Of a stretch of 49,523 nucleotides of DNA, positions 24,469 through 32,974 are shown piece after piece. The notes under the pieces were generated by a model that was given only the letters and a program-made list of their open reading frames with translations, did no database searches and was not told the DNA's origin. The DNA is from Nonomuraea turkmeniaca (GTDB lineage: Bacteria; Actinomycetota; Actinomycetes; Streptosporangiales; Streptosporangiaceae). Within the stretch, counting starts at the first letter, position 1. Every line of letters starts with the position of its first letter. The translations under genes and the position numbers were made by a program. The stretch is from assembly GCF_005889735.1 (NCBI RefSeq), contig NZ_VCKY01000055.1, forward strand, positions 1 to 49,523, read 5' to 3'.

Positions 24469-25904
24469 GTAGATCCAGACGCATGGCCGCGGCTGTGTCC
24501 GTCCTGGCCATCACGGCCACCGGGCTGGTGTCCGCGGCCGTGATCGGCGTCGGTCCGGCGATCGCCGACCACTGCGTCCCGGGAGAGGCCACCGCGAGCC
24601 CGAGCCCCACGGCGCAGCAGCGGAACCGGAACCAGCAGGAGCAGGATCCCGGCCAGCAAGAGGATCAGGGTCAGCAGCAGGACCCCAACCAGCAGCAGGA
24701 TCCCAACCAGGAGCAGGACCCGAACCAGCAGGACCCGAACCAGCAGGACCCGAACCAGAGCGCCGATCAGCAGGCGCCCCAAGGCGGCGGCGCCGCGATC
24801 CTGGACCCGGCCGCGTCTCCCACTCCCGAGGACGACGGCCAGACCCAGGCGCCCGAGGGCGACGAGCAGACCCAGGCCCCCGCGGAGGAGGAGTCCGCCT
24901 CGACGTTCTCCCGCCGCGGCCGGCCGACCAGGACCGCCACGCCGACCCCGACCCAGTCCGAGGACCCCGACGAGCAGCCGACCGGAACCGCGTCGCCCTC
25001 GCCCACCTCGTCCGGCAACGGCGAGGAGGAGGCGTGCGCCGACCTCGGCCCGTTCCCCGAGGACTTCATCGACATCCGCCAGGTGCAGCCGCGCCAGCTC
25101 GACGCGCGGATCGGCAGGGGCGGCTCGCGCGGCACGTTCGTCTCCCAGTGCGGGCGTAACGAGAACCGCCACAACAACCCGGACAACTTCATCGTCGCCC
25201 CCGGCGTGAGCAACGGGGCGCACCACCTGCACGACTACGTGGGCAACCTGTCGACGGACGCGTTCTCCACCGACGAGAGCCTGGCGGCGGCGGGCACCAC
25301 CTGCCGGCTGGGTGACAAGTCCACGTACTTCTGGCCCGTCCTCAGAGACCGCAACTCGGACCAGAACGCCAACGACCCCGACGGCAACGTCGGCCAGGTG
25401 CTGACGGCACGCACGGTGCAGCTGCAGTTCCGCGGCAACGCGACCTCCAGGGTCGTCGCCATGCCGAGGTTCCTCAGGCTGATCACCGGTGACGCCAAGG
25501 CCGCCACCAACGGCACGGCCAACGCCCGGGCCGCCTGGAGCTGCACGGGATTCCAAAACCGTATAGCGACCGACAAATACCCGCTTTGCCCGCGCGGCAG
25601 CCTCGTTCTCCGTATTCTGGACTTCCCCAGTTGCTGGGACGGTCAGAACACCGACAGCGCCAACCACCGCACCCACGTGGTCTTCCCCGGCCAGAACGGT
25701 GCCTGTCCTCAGGGCACCCGGGCGATTCCGCAGCTTCGCATGACCCTCGCGTACTCCGTACCGCAGGGCCAGTCGTTCGCGCTGGACGCCTTCCCTGAGC
25801 AGAAGCACAACCCGGTCACCGACCACGCCGACTTCGCCAACGTCATGCCCGATCGGCTGATGCGCTTCGTCGTCGACTGCATCAACCGGGGCCGCCGTTG
25901 CTGA
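24465..25904 (+). CDS. Secreted DUF1996 protein with Gln/Asp-Pro-Asn repeat linker
   Basis: A 479-residue exported protein. ATG 24465 has AAGGAG six bases upstream. The signal peptide (about 1-34) is followed by a low-complexity linker with one DPGQ and five DPNQ repeats (about 50-100), an acidic Thr/Pro-rich stretch (to about 185), and the DUF1996 domain (about 195-479). That domain carries FIVAPGVSNGAHHLHDYVGN, with clustered His, and at least seven Cys that could form disulfides. The linker resembles wall-spanning spacers. The His-rich segment might bind metal; function is not established. Confidence 0.88.
   Translation: MSRSRRMAAAVSVLAITATGLVSAAVIGVGPAIADHCVPGEATASPSPTAQQRNRNQQEQDPGQQEDQGQQQDPNQQQDPNQEQDPNQQDPNQQDPNQSADQQAPQGGGAAILDPAASPTPEDDGQTQAPEGDEQTQAPAEEESASTFSRRGRPTRTATPTPTQSEDPDEQPTGTASPSPTSSGNGEEEACADLGPFPEDFIDIRQVQPRQLDARIGRGGSRGTFVSQCGRNENRHNNPDNFIVAPGVSNGAHHLHDYVGNLSTDAFSTDESLAAAGTTCRLGDKSTYFWPVLRDRNSDQNANDPDGNVGQVLTARTVQLQFRGNATSRVVAMPRFLRLITGDAKAATNGTANARAAWSCTGFQNRIATDKYPLCPRGSLVLRILDFPSCWDGQNTDSANHRTHVVFPGQNGACPQGTRAIPQLRMTLAYSVPQGQSFALDAFPEQKHNPVTDHADFANVMPDRLMRFVVDCINRGRRC
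24671..24760 (+). repeat. 15-18 bp in-frame repeats encoding DPNQ units
   Basis: Units such as GACCCGAACCAGCAG recur in tandem within the DUF1996 gene, encoding five (Q/E)QDPNQ-type repeats. They form the spacer between the signal peptide region and the folded domain. Confidence 0.85.
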
Positions 25905-25974
25905 TCCGAAACGCGCCCTGAAGGGCAATTCCGCCTTCCGAGTCGCACCCTCACTCGACCTTGGAGGGAAATAG

Positions 25975-26820
25975 ATGCTCCACAGACGACACCCCCGGCA
26001 CGCTCCCACCAAGCTGGACACCCGAAGCATCCGGCTGGGAGCCAGTGCGTCCGTCATGGCCCTCCTGCTGTCCGCCTTCGCGCTGACCAGGACGGAACGC
26101 GGCATCGCGCTGCTCGGCCGTGGGGTGAGCTTCCTCGAGTACTACGCGGGCGTGTTCGCCCTGGTTCTGCTGACCGCCACGGTCGCGCTCGGCATCATCA
26201 CCACCGAACGCGTCTTCCTCTCGCCGGCCAACCGGGTCAGGGCACAGCTCGCGCACCGGGCCACCGCTCTCATCGGGCTGGCCTATCTGGTCACGCACAT
26301 CTCGCTCATGATCAGTCTGGGGCATGTGCCACTGGGGGCCGCGGTCGTGCCGGTGGCCGGGATCTACGTGGCACTCGGGACGCTGGCCTTCGATCTGATG
26401 ATCGTGGCCGTGGTCACGGGAATGCTCAGGGGGCGCTTCGCCGTACGGGCCAAGCCGTGGATGTGGCGGGTGCTGCACTCGTCCGCGTACGTGGCCTGGC
26501 CCATCGGGATCATGCACGGACTGACGGCCGGCCGCCCGCCGGCCGGATGGGTGGCCTGGTCGTACGTGGCCAGCCTGGCGGCGGTCGGCGGAGCGCTGAT
26601 CGTGCGCGTGCTGGCCTCGCTGCGCCGGCCTCCGGTCGTGGCCGAATGGGTCGAAGGACCCGCGGTGACCTCCCCCGCCGCCGTGGGCGTGCCCGCCGAG
26701 CGGCCCGAGAAGGTCGCGACGCGGAACGCGGCGGCAGCCGCGGCAGCCTCTGCGACCGCCAGAACGAACGCACCGGTGAGCCTCGCCGAGGCGCGACGCA
26801 GATACCGGGAGGCCGGATGA
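25975..26820 (+). CDS. NOX/ferric-reductase-like two-haem transmembrane protein
   Basis: A 281-residue membrane protein with six helices, at about 22-38, 55-77, 94-116, 122-150, 165-184 and 192-212. Helix 3 contains H94 and H108 (HX13H) and helix 5 contains H168 and H181 (HX12H). This is the spacing that holds two stacked b haems in NADPH oxidases and ferric reductases. There is no FAD/NADPH dehydrogenase domain; an Ala-rich cytoplasmic tail follows instead. GGAGGG lies six bases before ATG 25975. The electron donor is probably the flavo-Fe/S protein encoded 28 bases downstream. Confidence 0.85.
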   Translation: MLHRRHPRHAPTKLDTRSIRLGASASVMALLLSAFALTRTERGIALLGRGVSFLEYYAGVFALVLLTATVALGIITTERVFLSPANRVRAQLAHRATALIGLAYLVTHISLMISLGHVPLGAAVVPVAGIYVALGTLAFDLMIVAVVTGMLRGRFAVRAKPWMWRVLHSSAYVAWPIGIMHGLTAGRPPAGWVAWSYVASLAAVGGALIVRVLASLRRPPVVAEWVEGPAVTSPAAVGVPAERPEKVATRNAAAAAAASATARTNAPVSLAEARRRYREAG

Positions 26821-26848
26821 ACCCCACCGCAACCGCCAAGGAGCGACC

Positions 26849-28474
26849 GTGATTCCGGCTCGAGTACCACGGGTGTTACGCATGGGTCCGGCCCGGCTGA
26901 CCGCCGGGCTCGACCACTGCCGGCGCCTCGACCTGCCCGCCCACCGCACGCTCCACGGCGTCGTGGAGCCCCGCTCACTCGACGAGCTCATCTCGCTGGC
27001 CAACGAGGTGGACATGCGGGGGCGGGGCGGCGCCGCGTTCCCGTTCGCCCGCAAGCTGCGGGCCGTCGCCGACGCGGTGGGCTCGGGCGGCGAGTGCGTC
27101 GTCCTCATCAACGGAGCAGAGGGCGAGCCGGCCAGCTCAAAGGACGCCATGCTGCTCACCCGCAACCCCCACCTGGTCCTCGACGGAGCGGTGCTGGCCG
27201 CCGAGGCGCTGGGCGCCCGCGAGGTCGTCCTCGCCACGGCCGGTGGCGAGGTCGCCGAGGCGTCCGTCAACGCCGCCGTGGCCGAGCGCCGGGCCGCGAA
27301 CGTGTCCGGCGGCGCCGAGAGCCGGGTGCCGATCCGCGTGGTCGGCATCAAGGAGCGGTTCATCTCCGGGGAGGGCGGCGCGCTCGTCAATGCCGTGAAC
27401 GGCGAGAACGGCATTCCACCCGGCCGCAAGAGGCGGGCCGCGCAGTCCGGCGTGGACGGGCTGCCGACGCTGCTGTCCAACACGGAGACGTACGCGCAGC
27501 TCGCGCTGCTCGCCGAGTACGGGCCGCAGAAGTACGCCGAGATCGGCACCAGCAAGGAGCCCGGCACGATCCTGCTCACCGTCAGCGGCGGCGCCGCCGA
27601 GGGGGCGGTCATCGAGACCCCCACCGGCACCATGCTGGCCGACGTGCTCGACCTGTGCGAGGCGGAGATCGGCGACGGCGTGCTCATCGGCGGCTACCAC
27701 GGCGCGTGGTTGTCAGCCGACGCCGTCGAGACGGCCGTGATCTCGCGCGAGGGCATGAAGGCGGCCGGGGCCACCCTGGGGGCCGGGATCATCGTCCCGC
27801 TCGGCGAGTCCACGTGCTCGCTGGGCGAGGCCGCCAGGGTCGCCTCCTACCTGGCCGCCGAGTCGGCGGGCCAGTGCGGCCCGTGCCGCCTCGGCCTGCC
27901 GGACGTGGCCAGGCTCATGTGCGACCTCGTCGAGGGCAGCGGCTCGGTCGACGCGATCCGGCGGGCCGTGCGCATGGTGGAGCGGCGCGGTGCGTGCTTC
28001 CACCCCGACGGCACGGCCAAGTTCGTGTTGTCGGCGCTGGACTCGTTCGAGGCCGAGATCGCGCTCCACCTGGAGCAGGGCTCGTGCGGGCGGCCGGTAC
28101 GCGGCGTCATGCCGATGCCCGAGCGCGAGCCCGAGCCCGAGTACCGCCTGGAGGTCGACTGGTCCCGCTGCGTCGGGCACGGGCTCTGCGCCCATCTACT
28201 GCCCGAGTTCGTGAAGCTGGACGACTACGGGTTCCCGTCGTTCAGGAAGATCCCCCAGTTCATGCTCAGGGAGGCGCGGCGAGCGGTCGACATGTGCCCG
28301 GCGCTGGCGCTGCGGCTGGGCTCGAACAGCGGGGACGGGCACGGCGGGCCGGCTCCGAAGCCGAACGGGTCGCCGTTGCGGCTGGTCAAGGACGGCATGA
28401 TGAAGACAGGGGCGAGTGCGCCGCGGCTGACGCGGGTAGGCGCCGCTCCGAGAGCCCGGGGGACGGCCGGATGA
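26849..28474 (+). CDS. NuoF-like flavo-Fe/S protein fused to a 3Fe-4S ferredoxin
   Basis: A 541-residue cytoplasmic electron carrier starting at GTG 26849 with AAGGAG. Residues 50-240 form the NuoF-type FMN/NADH domain (RGRGGAAFP at 57-65; NGAEGEPASSKD at 88-99). A SLBB-like part (about 250-320) and the NuoF Fe/S helical domain (about 325-410) follow. Of the four N3-cluster Cys, C343, C346 and C383 remain and the first is Ala340. A ferredoxin domain (about 432-492) has C441, C447 and C483-Pro, the three-Cys pattern of 3Fe-4S ferredoxins. It probably passes electrons from NADH to the membrane haem protein upstream. Confidence 0.88.
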   Translation: MIPARVPRVLRMGPARLTAGLDHCRRLDLPAHRTLHGVVEPRSLDELISLANEVDMRGRGGAAFPFARKLRAVADAVGSGGECVVLINGAEGEPASSKDAMLLTRNPHLVLDGAVLAAEALGAREVVLATAGGEVAEASVNAAVAERRAANVSGGAESRVPIRVVGIKERFISGEGGALVNAVNGENGIPPGRKRRAAQSGVDGLPTLLSNTETYAQLALLAEYGPQKYAEIGTSKEPGTILLTVSGGAAEGAVIETPTGTMLADVLDLCEAEIGDGVLIGGYHGAWLSADAVETAVISREGMKAAGATLGAGIIVPLGESTCSLGEAARVASYLAAESAGQCGPCRLGLPDVARLMCDLVEGSGSVDAIRRAVRMVERRGACFHPDGTAKFVLSALDSFEAEIALHLEQGSCGRPVRGVMPMPEREPEPEYRLEVDWSRCVGHGLCAHLLPEFVKLDDYGFPSFRKIPQFMLREARRAVDMCPALALRLGSNSGDGHGGPAPKPNGSPLRLVKDGMMKTGASAPRLTRVGAAPRARGTAG

Positions 28475-28491
28475 GCTCTGGGTGACATGAG

Positions 28492-28507
28492 GGTTTTGCC
28501 AAACCCG
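28492..28507 (+). terminator. Short hairpin after the NuoF-like gene
   Basis: GGGTTT-TGCC-AAACCC lies 18 bases past the stop codon. It is a small stem of uncertain strength and may end the redox operon. Confidence 0.35.
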
Positions 28508-28563
28508 GTGGACCATCCGGGCGTCTCATCAGTCGATTGACGTCGATGACGAGGGAGGCGCCG

Positions 28564-30027
28564 ATGGACCGCCGGGATTCGCCGCGCCAGGACACATCCG
28601 TGGAGTGGCGCGACGCGCCGCCCATGGATCGGCGCGATGTCCTGCGTGCCGCCGCGCTGACCCCGCTGGCGCCGCTGGTGACGCCGGCCGCGCCGCCGCC
28701 CGACTGGGCGCGGTTGCGCCGGCGGCTGGCGGGGACGCTCGTGTTGCCCGGCGACGCCGGGTACGCCGCCGCCCGCCGCCTGTACAACCCGGCTTACGAC
28801 CGGGTCAGGCCGGGCGGGGTCGCGTACTGCGAGAACGCGGCCGACGTGTCGGCGTGCCTGGCGTTCGCGCGGGCCGGCCGTGTCCCGGTCACCGCCCGCT
28901 CGGGCGGCCATTCGTACGCGGGCTGGTCCACCGGCACCGGGCTGGTGATCGACCTGTCCAGGATGCGCTCGGTCGCCTACGCCGACGGCCGGGCCACGAT
29001 CGGCGGGGGCGCCAAGCTGATCGACGTCTACGACCGGCTCTCCCGGCACGGCGTGAGCGTGCCCGCGGGCACCTGCCCCACGGTGGGGATCAGCGGGCTC
29101 ACGCTCGGCGGCGGGCTCGGGGTCGTGGGCCGCAAGCATGGCCTGACCTGCGACGCCCTGGAGTCCGTACGGGTTGTCACGGCCGACGGCCGCGTGCTGA
29201 CCTGCGACGCCACCCGCCATCCCGGGCTGTTCTGGGCCTGCAGAGGCGGTGGCGGCGGCAACTTCGGCGTGGCCGTGTCCTTCACGTTCCGGACCTTCGA
29301 GACCGGCGACGCGACCGTGTTCTTCCTGCATTGGCCGTGGGCGAAGGCGCGGGCGGTGGTGCGGGCGTGGCAGTCGTGGGCCCCGTCGGCGCCCGACGAG
29401 CTGTGGTCGTCGTTGCACCTGGCGCGGTCGGCGGGCGGCCTGGACGTGGAGCTCGTCGGCACGTATCTCGGCCGGAAGTCCTCGCTCGACCGGCTGCTGG
29501 CGCCGCTCGTGGGGCGGGCCGGGCGGCCCTCGTCCCGCTCGGTGCGGACGGTCTCCCATCTGGAGGCCATGAAGATCATGGGCGGCTGCTCGTCGATGCC
29601 GGTGGCCGAGTGCCGGCGGATCCCGCGGACGACGTTCTCCGCCAAGTCGCACATGGCGTACCAGAGGCTGCCTGAGGACGGGATCCGGGCACTCGTGAAA
29701 GGGGTGGCGCGGGGCGGGCGGCACATGGTGCTGATGGACGCCATGGGAGGCGCGATCGGCCGGGTGAATCCGACGGCCACGGCGTTCCCGCATCGGGCGG
29801 CGCTTTTCAGCGTGCAGTATTACCAGGACGGAATGGACCGGAGCTGGCTTCGCGCGCTACACACTGACATGTCCCGATATTTCGGGAATAATGCCTATGT
29901 GAACTACATCGATCCTGATGTGGGAAATTGGCGGACCGCATATTACGGGCCGAACGCGGCGCGGCTGGCCGAGGTGAAGGCCACCTACGACCCCGCCCGG
30001 CTCTTCCGGCTGCCCCAGGGCTTGTAG
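28564..30027 (+). CDS. FAD-linked oxidase, berberine-bridge type, with Tat-like signal
   Basis: A 487-residue oxidase. ATG 28564 is chosen for the GGGAGG six bases upstream; TTG 28537 and ATG 28546 are in frame but unsupported. RRDVLRAAALTPLAPLV (23-39) resembles a twin-arginine export signal. The PCMH FAD domain includes RSGGHSYAGWSTG with H116 and AGTCPTVGISGLTLGGGLG with C171, the pair that binds FAD bicovalently in this family. The BBE segment (YVNYIDPD, YYGPNAARLAEVKATYDP) is at the C-terminus. It probably oxidises a sugar or secondary metabolite outside the cell; substrate unknown. Its last 43 bases overlap the convergent L,D-transpeptidase gene. Confidence 0.9.
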   Translation: MDRRDSPRQDTSVEWRDAPPMDRRDVLRAAALTPLAPLVTPAAPPPDWARLRRRLAGTLVLPGDAGYAAARRLYNPAYDRVRPGGVAYCENAADVSACLAFARAGRVPVTARSGGHSYAGWSTGTGLVIDLSRMRSVAYADGRATIGGGAKLIDVYDRLSRHGVSVPAGTCPTVGISGLTLGGGLGVVGRKHGLTCDALESVRVVTADGRVLTCDATRHPGLFWACRGGGGGNFGVAVSFTFRTFETGDATVFFLHWPWAKARAVVRAWQSWAPSAPDELWSSLHLARSAGGLDVELVGTYLGRKSSLDRLLAPLVGRAGRPSSRSVRTVSHLEAMKIMGGCSSMPVAECRRIPRTTFSAKSHMAYQRLPEDGIRALVKGVARGGRHMVLMDAMGGAIGRVNPTATAFPHRAALFSVQYYQDGMDRSWLRALHTDMSRYFGNNAYVNYIDPDVGNWRTAYYGPNAARLAEVKATYDPARLFRLPQGL

Positions 30028-30737
30028 AACGCGCCGCGCACGTACACGGGGTCGCCGATGTCGACGATCTCGTACAGGCGCTTGGAGACGGTCATCGGCA
30101 GGCGTACGCAGCCGTGCGAGGCCGGCCGCAGCGGCACCTGCGTCGAGCCGTGCATCGCGATGCCGCCCACGAAGTAGAGCGAGTTGAACATCGAGCCGAG
30201 GCGCCCGGTCGTCCAGCCGGGTGCACGCCGGGTGACGCGGAAGTCCCCCGTCGGCGTGACCGCGTTCCCGCAGTGCCCGTTCTCGCAGTAACTCACCTCG
30301 GCGCCCGTGGAGATGTGCGAGGTCAGAACGGAGCGGCGGTTGCGGTAGACGGTGAGCAGCTGACGGGTCAGGTCGATCTCGACCCTGTTCGCGCCCCCGT
30401 TGGGGACCATGGGGCGGTCGCGGCGCTCCCGCTCCAGCGCCTTCCAGATCTCGGGGCCGACCGCTCCCCTCGGCGCCAGCTTGCGGTTCTTCTGGAGGGC
30501 CCAGACGGCGAACTTCGTCTGCTCGTCGTACACGCCGTTGATCCTGCCGAAGTAGTAGCCGCTGTGGTGCAGCCGCTGCTGCAGCAGCCGGACGCTCGCG
30601 CCACGATCGCCAGGCCTCAGGACGACCGTGTCCGTGTCCGTGTCCGTCCCCGTCTCCGCTCCGGCAGGCGCGCCCACCAGGAACGGCAAGCCGCACCCGA
30701 GGACCAGAGCGGCAATTCCCCGTACCTTTGTGCTCAT
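29985..30737 (-). CDS. L,D-transpeptidase with peptidoglycan-binding domain
   Basis: A 250-residue cell-wall enzyme that forms 3-3 crosslinks or anchors proteins to peptidoglycan. The signal peptide ends near APAGA (residue 27). A short Thr-Asp repeat is followed by a PG_binding_1 domain (about 39-102, RPGDRGASVRLLQQRL, GVYDEQTKFAVWALQ). The YkuD domain (about 117-235) has H196 in MHGS and the catalytic SHGC with C210. Two extra Cys (C151, C156) may form a disulfide. Its 3' end overlaps the convergent oxidase gene by 43 bases. Confidence 0.93.
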   Translation of the reverse strand: MSTKVRGIAALVLGCGLPFLVGAPAGAETGTDTDTDTVVLRPGDRGASVRLLQQRLHHSGYYFGRINGVYDEQTKFAVWALQKNRKLAPRGAVGPEIWKALERERRDRPMVPNGGANRVEIDLTRQLLTVYRNRRSVLTSHISTGAEVSYCENGHCGNAVTPTGDFRVTRRAPGWTTGRLGSMFNSLYFVGGIAMHGSTQVPLRPASHGCVRLPMTVSKRLYEIVDIGDPVYVRGAFYKPWGSRKSRAGS

Positions 30738-30885
30738 ATATCGACGGGTACCCGGATCGCCGAGAATTCACCTCCAATAGAGGTTTTGCCAAGCAAAAGC
30801 TCGTCGATCTCATGAATCCTGTTAAATACGTCATTTCGGAAAATGAGTCGCGAGCCGGCCAAGCGGGCTGGGACCATATGGCGTT

Positions 30886-31533
30886 ATGCGTCACTGGCCG
30901 CTCTTCCAGCTCTCCCTCACGACGCCCCGCCTGGTGCTGCGTCTCCCCACCCTCGACGACCTCGACGAGCTGGGCGAGCGCGCCGCCGAAGGCATCCACG
31001 AGGACGGGTTCATGCCTTTCCTGGTCCCCTGGTCGGAGGCCGAGCCGGCCGAGCGGGCCAGGAGCACGGTGCAGTACCAGTTCCGCACGTGGGGGGCCTT
31101 CACGGCGGCCGACTGGGCGCTCGAGCTCGTCGTCGTGTACGAGGGCCGGATCGTCGGCACCCAGGGGATCTCGGGCAAGAACTTCCCCGTCACCCGCGGC
31201 GTCAGCTCAGGCTCCTGGTTGGGCAGGCGCTTCCAGGGCAAGGGCATCGGCACGGAGATGCGTACGGCCGTCCTGCACCTCGCCTTCGCCGGCCTCGGCG
31301 CGACGCACGCGGTCACGGAGGCGTTCGACGACAACCCCGCCTCGCTGGCGGTGACGCGGAAGCTCGGCTACCGGGAGGACGGGATCACGATCTACGACCG
31401 CAGGGGCGAGCCTGCCGTCAGCCGCCGTTTCCGCCTGTTCGCCGAGGACTGGACGGAGCCGCCCGGTTTCGAGATCCACGGCCTGTCCGCGTGCCTGCCG
31501 CTCTTCGGCCTCGACCAGCCGACCGCCTCGTAG
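30886..31533 (+). CDS. GNAT N-acetyltransferase, RimJ/RimL type
   Basis: A 215-residue acetyl-CoA-dependent acetyltransferase. It begins with the RimJ-like LTTPRLVLRLPTLDDLDEL. The acetyl-CoA pyrophosphate loop is RRFQGKGIGTEMR (Q/RxxGxG). The following ASLAVTRKLGYREDG is the usual C-terminal signature. ATG 30886 is used; no strong ribosome site is visible. Substrate (protein N-terminus, amino acid or antibiotic) cannot be assigned. Confidence 0.88.
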   Translation: MRHWPLFQLSLTTPRLVLRLPTLDDLDELGERAAEGIHEDGFMPFLVPWSEAEPAERARSTVQYQFRTWGAFTAADWALELVVVYEGRIVGTQGISGKNFPVTRGVSSGSWLGRRFQGKGIGTEMRTAVLHLAFAGLGATHAVTEAFDDNPASLAVTRKLGYREDGITIYDRRGEPAVSRRFRLFAEDWTEPPGFEIHGLSACLPLFGLDQPTAS

Positions 31534-31616
31534 CACAGCCTCGTGAGGCATGTCGCCGGGCCGGCCGGTTCCATGGAGGTCTTACCCTAGAACGAGATTC
31601 GAGCCAGGAGGTGTCC

Positions 31617-32264
31617 GTGGTCACGGGTGTGCTGATCGACTGGGGCGGGGTGCTCACCACCGGTCTCACCGACGCCATCGCCAAGTGGATCGAGGGGGAC
31701 CGGATCGACGGCGAGCACTACCGCCACGTGATGCGCGAGATGGTCGACCACGCCTACAACGGCGACGGGGAGAGCACCATCCACGCGCTCGAACGGGGCG
31801 AGCTCGACGGGCCCGCCTTCGAACGCGATCTCGCCGTCCGGCTGCTGACCCTGGACGGGGTGCCGCCCGTGGCCGAAGGCCTGCTCGAACGCATGTTCGC
31901 GGGGTTCGAGCGGGTGGAGGCCATGTACGACATGCTGCGCGACGTACGCGAGCACGGCGTCAAGACGTGCCTGGTGTCCAATTCCTGGTCCAACGAATAC
32001 CCGCGTGACGACTGGCACGAGTTCTTCGACGCGGTGGTGATCTCCGGCGAGATCGGCATGCGCAAGCCCGAGCCGCGCATCTTTCACTACGCCCTCGGGC
32101 AGGTCGGGCTGACGGGCGAGGAGTGCGTGTTCATCGATGACATCGAGGCCAACATCCTGGCCGCCCGCGCACTCGGCATGACCGGCATCCACCACCGCGA
32201 CGCGGACACAACCATCACAGAACTCGAGTCTCTCCTACGCCTCACGTTGCGGCGGGCATCATAG
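31617..32264 (+). CDS. HAD-family hydrolase (epoxide-hydrolase N-domain / YihX type)
   Basis: A 215-residue phosphatase-like protein. GTG 31617 lies five bases after AGGAGGT. Motif I is LIDWGGVL with the nucleophilic Asp. Motif II is in CLVSNSW, the Lys of motif III in RKPEPRIFHYAL, and motif IV is FIDDIEANI. The DxGGV form of motif I is typical of the YihX and soluble epoxide hydrolase N-terminal subgroup. Substrate unknown. Confidence 0.9.
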   Translation: MVTGVLIDWGGVLTTGLTDAIAKWIEGDRIDGEHYRHVMREMVDHAYNGDGESTIHALERGELDGPAFERDLAVRLLTLDGVPPVAEGLLERMFAGFERVEAMYDMLRDVREHGVKTCLVSNSWSNEYPRDDWHEFFDAVVISGEIGMRKPEPRIFHYALGQVGLTGEECVFIDDIEANILAARALGMTGIHHRDADTTITELESLLRLTLRRAS

Positions 32265-32358
32265 TGACCTCAACGGCTGAGATGGATCCGCAGCCACGCG
32301 AGGACATCCGTCTCAGCGCGCCGAGCAGAGCTCGGCCGGAAGGCACGAAAGGTTCGTG

Positions 32359-32868
32359 ATGCGCGTCTATCTGCCGTGCACTCTCCCAGCACTGGCCACG
32401 GCCGTCGAAGCGGGAGAGCTGGGCCCGGCCCCGCTGACCGGCTACGCGGTGACCCCCGCGCTGACCGAGTGGTACGCCTCGGGAGACACCGAGGAGCTCG
32501 AATACGTCGCATTGACCGAGGCGGCCCGCGCCTCGTTGCGGATGCTGACCGCCGACCGCGCCGACGGCGTCGCCGCCGCGCCCCGCAGGGTGGTGGTCGC
32601 GGCCGAGGTGCCGGACCACTCGGTCTCCGCGGGCGTCGATCTCGAGGAACGCGCACGCGTACGCCTCTCCGAGCCGGTCCCCATGGCCAAGGTGGCGTCG
32701 GTGCACATCGACGACCTCGGCGCGACGCCCGACATCGAGGCCGCGATCGACGCGTTGCCCGCCTCCGACCAGGGCGATGACGACGCCCGGTTCAAGGTGG
32801 ACGGGGCGGAGGCCCACGAGCTCATGTGGTACGCGACCCAGGAGATCCCTGACCTGCTGAGACCATGA
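32359..32868 (+). CDS. DUF6912-like conserved actinobacterial protein
   Basis: A 169-residue soluble protein beginning MRVYLPCTLPALATAV, with an acidic C-terminal half (HIDDLGATPDIEAAIDALPA, ELMWYATQEIPDLL). ATG 32359 follows GAAAGG by six bases. I associate this N-terminal pattern with the DUF6912 family from memory. No enzyme motif is seen. It is followed by a strong hairpin. Confidence 0.7.
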   Translation: MRVYLPCTLPALATAVEAGELGPAPLTGYAVTPALTEWYASGDTEELEYVALTEAARASLRMLTADRADGVAAAPRRVVVAAEVPDHSVSAGVDLEERARVRLSEPVPMAKVASVHIDDLGATPDIEAAIDALPASDQGDDDARFKVDGAEAHELMWYATQEIPDLLRP

Positions 32869-32884
32869 CATGGATCACTTCGAC

Positions 32885-32917
32885 GGGACCTTGCGGAGCC
32901 GCCCCTCGCAAGGTCCC
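32885..32917 (+). terminator. Terminator hairpin after the DUF6912-like gene
   Basis: Perfect 11-bp stem GGGACCTTGCG / CGCAAGGTCCC with an 11-base loop, 16 bases past the stop codon. No T-tract. Confidence 0.7.
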
Positions 32918-32974
32918 GACCCAGCACGTTCTGTTCATGGGAATGTCACAGCCGCCCACTAGGCTGAACGTCAA

